Of a stretch of DNA of 5,653 bases, positions 5,628 through 5,653 are shown in pieces (position 1 is the stretch's first letter; every line of letters begins with the position of its first letter). The notes beneath the pieces were generated by a model. It made no database searches, was not told the origin of the DNA, and saw only the letters and a list, made by a program, of their open reading frames with translations. The stretch is from positions 1-5,653 of the forward strand of contig CAMATS010000175.1 of the NCBI GenBank assembly GCA_945861195.1, read 5' to 3'. Position numbers and translations under genes: made by a program. Origin of the DNA: Rhodoferax sp. OV413. GTDB taxonomy: Bacteria; Pseudomonadota; Gammaproteobacteria; Burkholderiales; Burkholderiaceae_C.

Positions 5628-5633
5628 CCTCCC
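5628..5633 (-). promoter_or_regulatory. Ribosome binding site that sets the antitoxin start
   Basis: On the minus strand the sequence GGGAGG lies 6 bases before the ATG at 5621. It rules in this ATG over the upstream in-frame TTG at 5642, which would place the binding site inside the coding region. Confidence 0.75.
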
Positions 5634-5645
5634 TTTTTGCAAAAA
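5634..5645. promoter_or_regulatory. 12-base palindrome, candidate operator of the toxin-antitoxin operon
   Basis: TTTTTGCAAAAA is a perfect palindrome directly upstream of the antitoxin ribosome binding site. Toxin-antitoxin operons are usually repressed by the antitoxin or the complex binding such sites near the promoter. The window ends 8 bases further, so the promoter and any second half-site cannot be seen. A run of A and T bases can make such a palindrome by chance, so this is tentative. Confidence 0.35.
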
Positions 5646-5653
5646 TAAGACCA

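Overview
The window looks like chromosome of a GC-rich proteobacterium, most plausibly a betaproteobacterium of the order Burkholderiales (Comamonadaceae-like). This is an inference from base composition, codon use and gene families; no rRNA or other phylogenetic marker is present. No tRNA, rRNA, CRISPR array or transposase was found.

Left part (1-3091, all minus strand; transcription runs from high to low coordinates): a compact four-gene run. It starts with glyoxalase I (gloA, 2711-3091). Two bases later comes an EamA/DMT-family permease (1794-2708), then after 85 bases an MttB-family methyltransferase without pyrrolysine (173-1708). After a further 26 bases the N-terminus of an FMN/Old-Yellow-Enzyme-type oxidoreductase (146 down to 1) runs off the left edge. 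The last two genes look like a catabolic pair for a quaternary or tertiary N-methylated amine (betaine, carnitine or stachydrine type): one removes a methyl group and the other oxidatively demethylates. The substrate is inferred. The corrinoid protein that an MttB enzyme needs is not in the window.

Middle part (3092-4639): a second, unrelated EamA/DMT permease (3384-4286, minus) stands alone between two non-coding stretches of about 290 and 350 bases. Each stretch carries a copy of an imperfect 33-base direct repeat. In hand-counted samples this gene is less GC-rich than the mttB-like gene (about 57% against 64%), so it may be a later arrival.

Right part (4640-5653): a small plus-strand DUF4236 gene with a near-perfect ribosome binding site, stopped by an in-frame TAG after 56 codons. 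The same frame continues for 35 more codons that encode a glycine-rich linker and one membrane helix, ending at TAA (4918). This is either a recent nonsense mutation or a readthrough site, and it is the most unusual observation here. Convergent to it is a type II toxin-antitoxin pair on the minus strand: a Phd/YefM-type antitoxin (5370-5621) and a VapC-type PIN-domain toxin (4963-5373). They overlap by four bases, and the toxin starts at TTG. A 12-base palindrome just upstream of the antitoxin ribosome binding site is a candidate operator.

No clearly new multi-gene system is visible. The points worth following up are the amber-interrupted DUF4236 gene, the repeat-flanked permease, the MttB/flavin oxidoreductase pair and the apparently leaderless gloA start.
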